From Neptuniibacter sp. (GTDB lineage: Bacteria > Pseudomonadota > Gammaproteobacteria > Pseudomonadales > Balneatricaceae), in contig JASBRM010000145.1 of the NCBI GenBank assembly GCA_030149405.1, positions 1 to 5,530 on the forward strand: a DNA stretch of 5,530 bases, given 5' to 3'. The stretch's first letter is position 1, and each line of letters begins with the position of its first letter. Below, piece by piece: positions 1 to 5,293 of the stretch. The position numbers and the translations under genes were made by a program. Below the pieces are notes generated by a model. That model saw only the letters and a program-made list of their open reading frames with translations. It made no database searches and had not been told where the DNA came from.

Positions 1-377
1 GAGAGCGCTTGTTCTAATCGATCATGTACATTTTGAATCATTGCCGCATCCGCTTCTGGTCCATCCTGAGAGGCTTCCAGCAAAGCTTTGATGCAATCCA
101 CTGATTCCAGCAGAAGGTTAATCAAATCAGGTGTCACTTCCTGCTGACCACTGCGCAATGCATCCAGCAGTGTTTCAACAATGTGCGTAAAATCAGCTAC
201 TTCTGAAAACCCAAAGGTTCCTGAACCACCTTTGATGGAATGCGCTGCTCTGAAGATAGTATTGATCGTTTCCTCATCAGCAGAATCCAAATTTAGCAGG
301 CTGGATTCCATTACCTCCAGACCTTCGTAACTTTCTTCCAGGAAAGTTGCAACAAACTGGGACAGATCAATACTCAT
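1..377 (-). CDS. cheA: Chemotaxis histidine kinase CheA, N-terminal HPt domain (partial)
   Basis: This is the first 125 codons of a CheA-type kinase; the rest lies beyond the left edge. CheA takes phosphate from ATP onto its own HPt histidine and passes it to CheY. The visible part is essentially one HPt domain (about residues 3-105). It carries the phospho-accepting motif AAHSIKGGSGTFGF with H46 as the phosphorylated residue and the conserved K49-G50-G51 behind it. The second HPt helix pair (residues 58-103) is also recognisable. The start is the ATG at 377, which gives the usual CheA spacing from N-terminus to the histidine (E. coli H48). The Shine-Dalgarno sequence is poor and the cheY stop is only 9 bases away, with tandem TAG TAA stops, so translational coupling is likely. 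P2, dimerisation, ATPase and CheW-like domains cannot be seen. A hybrid CheA with extra HPt domains cannot be excluded. Confidence 0.93.
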   Translation of the reverse strand, partial: MSIDLSQFVATFLEESYEGLEVMESSLLNLDSADEETINTIFRAAHSIKGGSGTFGFSEVADFTHIVETLLDALRSGQQEVTPDLINLLLESVDCIKALLEASQDGPEADAAMIQNVHDRLEQAL

Positions 378-386
378 ATCAATTTA

Positions 387-749
387 CTACCGAATTACAC
401 GTTTAATGGTACTCATGAGCTTTTCAGGGTTGAATGGCTTCACCAGCCAACCTGTTGCCCCTGCAGATTTACCTCTTTGTTTCATCTCAGGAGAGCTTTC
501 AGTGGTTAACACAAGCACTGGGGTAAACTTGTACGCAGGCAGCTTTCGTAATTCTGCACAAAAGGTAATACCGTCCATCTTAGGCATATTCACATCGGTT
601 AATACCAAATCGAAACGACCGGTTTTTGCTTTACCTAGTGCGTCTTGCCCATCCACAGCTTCTACAACCTGATACCCTTCTTGTTTAAGGGTAAAAGTCA
701 CCATATTTCTTAAAGAAGCTGAATCATCTACTACAAGAATGGATGACAT
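387..749 (-). CDS. cheY: CheY-type single-domain response regulator
   Basis: A stand-alone receiver domain of 120 residues, the normal length for CheY, with no output domain. The acidic pocket is D8-D9, the phospho-acceptor is D52 (in LTDVNMPKMDG), the switch residue is T82 or T83 (VLTTES) and the conserved lysine is K104 (KPF). W101 stands where E. coli CheY has its switch tyrosine Y106, an aromatic substitution seen in many CheY homologues. The start is the ATG at 749. A longer reading from a TTG at 761 would place the GGAG ribosome binding site inside the coding region, and that GGAG sits 6 bases before the ATG. The gene lies between the STAS gene and cheA on the same strand, so CheA is the probable phosphodonor. 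Whether it acts on the flagellar motor or as a signalling or phosphate-sink CheY cannot be told from here. Confidence 0.94.
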   Translation of the reverse strand: MSSILVVDDSASLRNMVTFTLKQEGYQVVEAVDGQDALGKAKTGRFDLVLTDVNMPKMDGITFCAELRKLPAYKFTPVLVLTTESSPEMKQRGKSAGATGWLVKPFNPEKLMSTIKRVIR

Positions 750-755
750 TGTTTT

Positions 756-759
756 CTCC
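756..759 (-). promoter_or_regulatory. Ribosome binding site of cheY, decides the start
   Basis: GGAG on the minus strand, followed by six bases (AAAACA) and the ATG ending at 747. It overlaps the codons that would follow the upstream TTG at 761, so the TTG is part of the TTGGAG Shine-Dalgarno region and not the start codon. Confidence 0.75.
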
Positions 760-778
760 AATTAATTCTTTTTTGCAA

Positions 779-1057
779 TTAGCCTAAGGCCAGATACTCA
801 GACATTCCCAGACGTTGAGCCGTTGATTTGAGCATTTCAGAGGGTTCGATCCAGGAAAACTCGAGGTTCGAGCTTTTCACTTCAATAACAAAAGCAGCGA
901 GTAGTTGAATTGCAGCAGTATCGACACGCGACAGTTCAGAAGCGTTAAGCGATAAAGGGGGTTCTTTTTGCAGCAGGTCCGAAAGTCGCTTTTTCCATTC
1001 TAATGCGTTTCCGATAGAGAGTTCGTCAGGTAGAGCGAGTTGACTTTCAGTGCTCAT
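779..1057 (-). CDS. STAS-domain protein, first gene of the che operon
   Basis: A 92-residue protein made of a single STAS domain, the fold of anti-anti-sigma factors (SpoIIAA/RsbV) and of MlaB. The signature is VDTAAIQLLAAF (residues 45-56): the buried strand ends at D46 and is followed by the signature helix. The family's D-S-S-G is here D-T-A-A, so if the protein is switched by phosphorylation, T47 is the likely site; MlaB also has D-T-A. There is no signal peptide or membrane segment, so it is cytoplasmic. A clear AAGGA lies 7 bases before the ATG at 1057. It is followed after 29 bases by cheY and then cheA, which points to a role in this chemosensory pathway, for example as an adaptor or partner-switch protein. 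No anti-sigma kinase or Mla genes are in the window, so the partner is unknown. Confidence 0.88.
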   Translation of the reverse strand: MSTESQLALPDELSIGNALEWKKRLSDLLQKEPPLSLNASELSRVDTAAIQLLAAFVIEVKSSNLEFSWIEPSEMLKSTAQRLGMSEYLALG

Positions 1058-1393
1058 TTTCTGGTCCTTACTACAATTTGGTTGTTGTTACTCAACGAGC
1101 GATAAAAACAAATATATAACACCAATTGAATATAGTTAGTAAACTCCCTTAACTACAATCAGATGTCAAAGGTTTTTTTCACCCTTCAAATCATTTTAAG
1201 TGCTTTATTTATATGTGATATTACAAAAGCTCAAATATATTCCAAGTGTACTTGTAGACTACTGCTGCAACTCAATATTCCCCCTTTTTTCTTAGGGTCA
1301 TAAGATCAACGGAACCAATCTCAATTAAGTTGTTCTAAAAGCATTAATTAGCGGTTCTCAACTTAACTACAGAATTATTAGCTCAGAGCACAC
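1058..1393. promoter_or_regulatory. Divergent AT-rich intergenic region between che operon and msrAB
   Basis: These 336 bases hold no convincing gene and must contain the promoters of both flanking units. On the minus strand, TATAAA (1208-1213) and TATATT (around 1128-1133) could be -10 boxes for the che operon, but neither has a good -35 at proper spacing. A perfect TTGACA (1163-1168, minus) has no matching -10 at 16-18 bases. No clear sigma-70 pair was found for msrAB. Near msrAB there is an 8-base inverted repeat (1325-1332 and 1359-1366). Short dyads occur at 1243-1254 (CAAGT-GT-ACTTG) and 1254-1262. No sigma-28 promoter with a correct -35 was found. Confidence 0.5.
1325..1366. repeat. 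8-base inverted repeat upstream of msrAB
   Basis: TTAAGTTG at 1325-1332 is mirrored exactly by CAACTTAA at 1359-1366, with 26 bases between. The downstream arm is 27 bases before the msrAB start. It could be a paired operator or a long hairpin in the leader. In an AT-rich spacer an 8-base match can arise by chance, so the function is unproven. Confidence 0.4.
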
Positions 1394-2506
1394 ATGATGA
1401 AACTCTTATCGATCAAATCTACATTTGCCCTGCTTGGCCTGACCCTGGCACTGCCTCTTTATGCCGAGTCAACAAAACCTACTCATAATCTGGCGGTTGC
1501 CACGTTCGCTGGAGGCTGCTTTTGGTGTACTGAATCTGATTTTGAAAAGATGGATGGCGTGGTACAGGTAATCTCAGGTTACAGCGGCGGAGTCAAAAAG
1601 AATCCAACCTACAAACAGGTTGCCTCAGGTCAGACTAAACACACTGAAGCGATACAGGTATTTTATAACCCTGATGTAATTTCGTATGAGGGCTTAGTGC
1701 ATCGATTGTGGCGAGTTATGAACCCTGTTGATGGTAACGGCCAGTTTGTAGATCGCGGCAAGCAGTACCGCCCAGCCATTTATTACCATAATCCGGCTCA
1801 AAAGGAAGTGATTGATAAGTCGATCATTGACCTAAAAAAAACCGGAAAGTACGAATCTCCGCTGGCAACTGAAATCAGCCCATTTACCAACTTTTATGTT
1901 GCGGAAGATTATCATCAGGACTACCACACCAAAAACCCTCTGCGTTATAGCTACTACCGCAATGGCTCTGGCCGAGACAAATACCTAGAAGGTGTATGGG
2001 GTGAGAACTATAAGTTTGATTATTCAAAATTCAGCGGCCAGGCGTCCCTTGCTGATGAACCCGCTAAGAAATTTGTCAAACCCACTGAACATTACCTCAA
2101 AACCACTCTGACACCGCTGCAATATAAAGTAACTCAGGAAGATGGCACCGAAAGAGCGTTTGATAACGAATTCTGGAATGAAAAACGCGCCGGTATTTAC
2201 GTAGACATTGTTAGCGGGGAACCTCTCTTCTCCTCCGCTGATAAATTCAAATCAGGTTCGGGTTGGCCAAGTTTCACTCAACCCATTCAAGGCGTATCCA
2301 TTGTAGAAAAAGAAGATAATTCCTTTTTCATGAAACGGGTTGAAGTAAGGAGCCCGTTGGCAAACTCACATCTAGGGCATGTGTTCCCAGATGGCCCAGC
2401 ACCCACGGGCCTTCGATACTGCATCAACTCAGCATCGTTAAAGTTTATTCCTAAAGAAGAGATGGTCGCTCAGGGATACGGGGATTACTTAGATCTGATT
2501 AAATAA
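1394..2506 (+). CDS. msrAB: Exported bifunctional methionine sulfoxide reductase MsrA-MsrB
   Basis: A 370-residue fusion that reduces methionine-S-sulfoxide (MsrA part) and methionine-R-sulfoxide (MsrB part) in proteins. Residues 1-24 form a signal peptide (positive start, hydrophobic core, LYA before E25), so it probably acts in the periplasm. The MsrA domain is about residues 33-190: GGCFWC gives catalytic C42 with a nearby C45 that may serve as recycling cysteine, then GYSGG (62-66), SGQTKHTE (78-85) and the EDYHQDYH motif (171-178). The MsrB domain is about 231-358: SGSGWPSF (287-294), [10 protein letters not shown] (326-335) and RYCINSASL with catalytic C343. Both zinc CxxC pairs of classical MsrB are missing, and S289 replaces the cysteine found in the SGCGWPSF form of the motif. 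Only three cysteines exist in the protein. There is no N-terminal thioredoxin domain as in Neisseria PilB, so reducing power must come from a separate protein. The ribosome binding site is weak (AGAG), and the ATG at 1397 is an equally possible start. Confidence 0.95.
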   Translation: MMKLLSIKSTFALLGLTLALPLYAESTKPTHNLAVATFAGGCFWCTESDFEKMDGVVQVISGYSGGVKKNPTYKQVASGQTKHTEAIQVFYNPDVISYEGLVHRLWRVMNPVDGNGQFVDRGKQYRPAIYYHNPAQKEVIDKSIIDLKKTGKYESPLATEISPFTNFYVAEDYHQDYHTKNPLRYSYYRNGSGRDKYLEGVWGENYKFDYSKFSGQASLADEPAKKFVKPTEHYLKTTLTPLQYKVTQEDGTERAFDNEFWNEKRAGIYVDIVSGEPLFSSADKFKSGSGWPSFTQPIQGVSIVEKEDNSFFMKRVEVRSPLANSHLGHVFPDGPAPTGLRYCINSASLKFIPKEEMVAQGYGDYLDLIK

Positions 2507-2517
2507 TCAGCAGAGTT

Positions 2518-2548
2518 AAAACAGCGAACTAAAGTTCGCTGTTTTTTT
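2518..2548 (+). terminator. Rho-independent terminator of msrAB, probably bidirectional
   Basis: A perfect stem ACAGCGAAC (2521-2529) / GTTCGCTGT (2534-2542) with loop TAAA is followed by a T run (2542-2548). Three more A-T pairs extend the stem to 12. It starts 12 bases after the msrAB stop. On the minus strand the hairpin is followed by a short run of T, and the hisA stop is at 2560, so it can also end the converging hisA transcript. Confidence 0.92.
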
Positions 2549-2559
2549 ATGAATAGAAT

Positions 2560-3330
2560 TTAGCGATTATTCCAGTGTATGCACTCTTCCAAAGTCACTC
2601 CTGACCCGCCAAATATATCCAGAGCACTACCAATAGTCAGGTCCACTTTCCCAGAAGATAGCTTATCCACCAATTGAAGATCTTCCAGAGAACGAGCTCC
2701 ACCAGCATAAGTAACAGGAATAGTGCAATATTTTCCCAATAGTTCGACCAATTCCTGATCGATCCCACCTTGTAATCCTTCAACATCAGCAGCGTGAATC
2801 AGAAATTCTGCACAATGTTCGCTTAATTGCTGCAAAGTTTCTTGGTTAACAACCGTTTCCGTGACGGTCTGCCAGCGATTCGTGGCAATATTCCACCCCT
2901 GGTCTGTTTTCCTGCAACTCAGATCCAGCACTAAACGCTCCGCACCTGTGATTGCCTTGATTCGGTCTAATCGCTCCCAACTAAACTGTCCGTTTTCGAA
3001 CAAATAGGAAGTCACAATAACGTGGGATGCACCCGCCTCCAGAAACTCTTCAGCATTATCTTGATTCACACCCCCACCAAACTGCATACCTTGGGGCCAT
3101 GTTTTCAGCGCGGATAAAGCCTGCTCTTTATTTCCCGGGCCTAATGCAATGACATGACCGCCTGTGAGTTGATTTTGCTTATACAAATTAGCGTAATAAG
3201 CTGCATTGTAAGCACTAACAAAATTAGTATCAGCCCCTTTATCATTAAGGCTACCGCCGACAATTTGCTTTACCTGCCCCTGATGCAGATCGATACAAGG
3301 TCTAAATTGAGTCACTCTAGTGGATACCAT
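2560..3330 (-). CDS. hisA: Eukaryotic-type HisA: ProFAR isomerase of histidine synthesis
   Basis: A 256-residue TIM-barrel enzyme for the fourth step of histidine synthesis, an Amadori rearrangement turning ProFAR into PRFAR in the cytoplasm. The sequence resembles yeast HIS6 along its whole length: CIDLHQGQVKQIVGG (12-26), TNFVSAY (35-41), HVIALGPGN (59-67), VLDLSCRKT (134-142), FLIHAADVEGL.GGID (about 176-191), YAGGARS (208-214), KVDLTIGSALDIFGG (228-242). D14 and D136 match the catalytic aspartate pair; GGG (85-87), AGGA (209-212) and IGSA (233-236) fit the phosphate-binding turns. The start is taken as the ATG at 3330. A longer form from a TTG at 3396 adds 22 unconserved residues, and a GTG at 3315 would match the yeast N-terminus exactly. 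None has a good Shine-Dalgarno. No other his gene is near, so it stands alone rather than in a his operon. Confidence 0.92.
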   Translation of the reverse strand: MVSTRVTQFRPCIDLHQGQVKQIVGGSLNDKGADTNFVSAYNAAYYANLYKQNQLTGGHVIALGPGNKEQALSALKTWPQGMQFGGGVNQDNAEEFLEAGASHVIVTSYLFENGQFSWERLDRIKAITGAERLVLDLSCRKTDQGWNIATNRWQTVTETVVNQETLQQLSEHCAEFLIHAADVEGLQGGIDQELVELLGKYCTIPVTYAGGARSLEDLQLVDKLSSGKVDLTIGSALDIFGGSGVTLEECIHWNNR

Positions 3331-3349
3331 GGAGAAAAAATAAAAACTG

Positions 3350-3378
3350 ATTTTAACAGTCTTAATCTGATAGATCAG
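3350..3378 (-). promoter_or_regulatory. Possible hisA promoter
   Basis: On the minus strand TAAAAT (3350-3355) matches five of six bases of a sigma-70 -10 box. CTGATC (3373-3378), 17 bases upstream, is a weak -35 with three matches. Transcription would start near 3343 and give a leader of only about 13 bases before the ATG at 3330, which fits the lack of a Shine-Dalgarno. The -35 is embedded in the dyad CTGAT-AG-ATCAG (3367-3378), and ACTG/CAGT arms (3346-3349, 3357-3360) enclose the -10. Confidence 0.35.
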
Positions 3379-3413
3379 TAATGCGGACCCGCTCAATTAT
3401 CTTTCTGACTTCT

Positions 3414-3439
3414 GGAAAAGCTTTTCCTGTGTTAACAGG
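3414..3439. repeat. Overlapping palindromes after the lipoprotein gene
   Basis: GGAAAAGCTTTTCC (3414-3427) is a perfect 14-base palindrome, and CCTGT/ACAGG (3426-3430, 3435-3439) forms a second stem with a 4-base loop, sharing two bases with the first. They lie just downstream of the lipoprotein stop (3447) on the minus strand. There is no proper T run after either hairpin, so this is not a standard terminator. It could slow polymerase, protect an mRNA end or bind a protein. Read-through into hisA stays possible. Confidence 0.4.
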
Positions 3440-3446
3440 CCCTAAC

Positions 3447-4160
3447 TCAGTCGCTAAAACTGACAAGCTCAAAGCTCACTGTTCCACCTTTAAACATAGG
3501 CAGATCCAGAGGCTCCTCACGAACAAGCTTCACCAAACCAACCCCAGGGGCATACCATTCTTTTTGGGTCATCAAAATATCCTGATACCCGAGTCTGGGG
3601 TCCACATACATACTTATCTCGCCCTGCCCGGTAACCTCGATACAGTTTTCAAATACTCCAGCTGGAACAGAGACCGTGGCATCAATAGCCGTTATTTCGT
3701 TAGACATCATGAAACGTTTTAAGCCGGGGTTAGGTAACGAGTGAAACTCTACGCTTCTCAACGTGTAAGGTTGAGTTTCTACCGTCCAGAAACGCCCGAG
3801 TTCAAGATCTTTGGGACCCGGTAATATCTTTCTCTCTTCTTGATCAAACCTTGGGTTATTTTCTATAACAATGCGCTTTGCAATTCTGTGGCTTCCAGTA
3901 TCATCCTGCAAAATGTAGTAATCGGTACCATCTGAGGTTTTTCTGATAAAGACCGGCTCGCCTGAATAATCTCCTGGCAAATCCACTGCACCTATGTTGA
4001 TCACTGAATAACGCTCAGACTGCCTCTCACTCACAAGATCTTTTGTGACTTTATACTCCCAGCTCAACCCTTCTTTGAGCGGAAAGTAATTTGTCTGAGA
4101 ATCTTCGCCACTACAGGCAGTAAGACAAAAAATGCAGATACCCACAACCAAAGAGCGCAT
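3447..4160 (-). CDS. Lipoprotein of unknown function, last gene of the TolQ/TolR-like operon
   Basis: A 237-residue protein with a lipoprotein signal peptide: the lipobox LTAC places the lipidated cysteine at C16. The next residue is S17, not Asp, so by the usual +2 rule it should be sorted to the outer membrane. The mature part starts with a short linker and then YFPLKEGLSWEYKV (25-38), an opening shared by many poorly described secreted proteins. The rest is rich in alternating hydrophobic and polar residues, suggesting a mostly beta fold, and includes VSVPAGVFENCIEV near residues 164-177 and WYAPGVGLVK near 203-212. I recognise no enzyme motif. The ATG at 4160 is 3 bases after the stop of the preceding gene, and GGAGA inside the end of that gene serves as ribosome binding site. 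The tight packing indicates work with the proton-channel genes upstream, perhaps as the outer-membrane end of the complex. Confidence 0.85.
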   Translation of the reverse strand: MRSLVVGICIFCLTACSGEDSQTNYFPLKEGLSWEYKVTKDLVSERQSERYSVINIGAVDLPGDYSGEPVFIRKTSDGTDYYILQDDTGSHRIAKRIVIENNPRFDQEERKILPGPKDLELGRFWTVETQPYTLRSVEFHSLPNPGLKRFMMSNEITAIDATVSVPAGVFENCIEVTGQGEISMYVDPRLGYQDILMTQKEWYAPGVGLVKLVREEPLDLPMFKGGTVSFELVSFSD

Positions 4161-4163
4161 AGG

Positions 4164-4679
4164 CTATTTCTCCGGCAATGCAGGATCAGGGAGTTTGACG
4201 AATTCCAGTCCCAGATATTTTTGACCGGACCGCTTTTTCTTTGACTCTATGGCTGGCAGCTCCGATTGCGGATTGATAATACCCAGTTGCAGTGAACCAT
4301 TTTGAATTTCACGAAGTGCTTCTGAAACCTTACCATGTATTTCCTGAGTGTATTCCAGCCGATAGGCTCTGGGCTGTTCCGCCAGCTCAAGATTTTTGAG
4401 ATCTGATAGCCAAATATAAATATTTCCTTCAAGCCCGGTTTCTTCGTCGGGTTCCTCAATCACTGCAAAGTGCAACAGAAAACGATCCGGTAAATCAGAA
4501 TAAGTTGGCCAGCCTTGAGACTCTTTCCAGCCCTCATAACTCATCCAATAGAAGACCAAGACAACAACGATGAGTCCGGCTTTTAAAATCCAGGCAAGAC
4601 GACTGAAAATCAACGTCAGCAATAACAGCGACGCCAGAAATACATACGCAAAACTTAAACTCAGTAAGACTTCATTCAT
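4164..4679 (-). CDS. Two-helix inner-membrane protein of unknown function
   Basis: A 171-residue protein that I do not recognise. Two hydrophobic helices are clear: about residues 4-25 and 31-47. The loop between them carries R27 and K33, so by the positive-inside rule both ends face the periplasm. The soluble part (about 50-171) has a YIWLSDL segment, then PRAYRLEYTQEIHGKVSEAL, which looks like a strand followed by an amphipathic helix, and a basic stretch KKKRSGQK (about 148-155) near the C-terminus. There are no cysteines and no enzyme motif. Its ATG overlaps the stop of the upstream TolR/ExbD-like gene in an ATGA, so the two are translationally coupled and are likely made in fixed proportion. 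AAAGG lies 9 bases before the ATG. It is probably a subunit or partner of the channel complex. Confidence 0.82.
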   Translation of the reverse strand: MNEVLLSLSFAYVFLASLLLLTLIFSRLAWILKAGLIVVVLVFYWMSYEGWKESQGWPTYSDLPDRFLLHFAVIEEPDEETGLEGNIYIWLSDLKNLELAEQPRAYRLEYTQEIHGKVSEALREIQNGSLQLGIINPQSELPAIESKKKRSGQKYLGLEFVKLPDPALPEK

Positions 4680-5284
4680 TTCGATAGGCCTTTGACCAGA
4701 CTCTTCTGCAACTGATTAATATTAGTAACCTTGCCATTTGGGGTTAATGTAAAGCGTACTGCTGTTTGTTCGTCACCCTCTTTTTTCAAAACCGCTGTGT
4801 GATAGTGTAAAACCTTCATCACCGGGTTGACCTCAGCCAGATACACGGTCACAGGAACCTCTGTTTTATTTTCACTTTTAAAATAGTGAACATTGATGAC
4901 GTATTCACCCGGGGGGCGTCCACGAATCGTCAATACTTCTTGGTTCAACGGATTGATAATTTCTTTGCCGTTTATCACCTGAGTATCGTTTGCTAAGCCC
5001 CGATCATCCCGATCAAGGTGCATCAATCCATCCTGAGTTCTCTTGTACCAGACTTGTTTACCATCCGGTCCTGAAGCCCAAACATCGATATCATTAGGGT
5101 CACGGTCTGGCCAGCTTACAGTAATCAGCAGTTCTGCTTTAGGGTCAATAATGCCGGTTTTAGCAGGCGGGTTAAGCAGTAATAGCGCTATAAGAAACAG
5201 AAAGGTAAAGGTCAACAATGCGTTAAACAGCAGGTCCGTAAACGGATCAATATCTGTTGAGGTACGCCGCTGAAATAAAGCCAT
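4676..5284 (-). CDS. ExbD/TolR-like protein with a non-standard periplasmic domain
   Basis: A 202-residue protein with a short cytoplasmic start, one membrane helix (about residues 17-37) and a periplasmic domain. The start DIDPFTDLLFNALLTFTFLF matches the ExbD/TolR/MotB stator pattern (P-F-x-D followed by the helix). D17 is the counterpart of the proton-carrying aspartate. The periplasmic part does not look like ordinary ExbD: it has ITVSWPDRDPNDIDVWASGPDG (54-75), HLDRDDRG (89-96) and PPGEYVINVHYF (124-135). This Asp-rich layout resembles beta-sandwich domains of the YfaP/DUF2135 kind, by eye only. The ATG at 5284 has AAAGGA about 6 bases upstream, overlapping the stop of the TolQ-like gene; the gap between the genes is 9 bases. 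With that gene it should form a proton-driven stator or energy-transfer unit in the inner membrane. The substrate or load is unknown. Confidence 0.82.
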   Translation of the reverse strand: MALFQRRTSTDIDPFTDLLFNALLTFTFLFLIALLLLNPPAKTGIIDPKAELLITVSWPDRDPNDIDVWASGPDGKQVWYKRTQDGLMHLDRDDRGLANDTQVINGKEIINPLNQEVLTIRGRPPGEYVINVHYFKSENKTEVPVTVYLAEVNPVMKVLHYHTAVLKKEGDEQTAVRFTLTPNGKVTNINQLQKSLVKGLSK

Positions 5285-5293
5285 AGATATCCT

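Noticed and set aside
406..672. 88-codon plus-strand reading frame inside the cheY region
   Set aside because: Antisense shadow of a clearly conserved receiver domain.
750..761. TTG start for the CheY-type protein, adding four residues
   Set aside because: The TTG is part of TTGGAG, the ribosome binding site of the ATG at 749; receiver domains normally begin with a few residues before the first strand, as the ATG form gives.
1098..1105. AGCGATAA on the plus strand as a sigma-28 -10 box
   Set aside because: No TAAA-like -35 at the correct distance (1079-1082 reads TGGT), and it points away from the che operon, almost 290 bases from msrAB.
1163..1168. TTGACA on the minus strand as -35 of the che operon
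   Set aside because: No acceptable -10 follows at 16-18 bases; the next TATATT is 29 bases away.
3331..3396. 22-residue hydrophobic N-terminal extension of HisA from a TTG at 3396
   Set aside because: HisA is cytoplasmic and its relatives start just before the CIDLH strand; the extension overlaps a plausible promoter and is not conserved with yeast HIS6.
3381..3722. 113-codon plus-strand reading frame
   Set aside because: It is antisense to the lipoprotein gene, shows no domain, and the opposite strand has a full signal peptide and lipobox protein.
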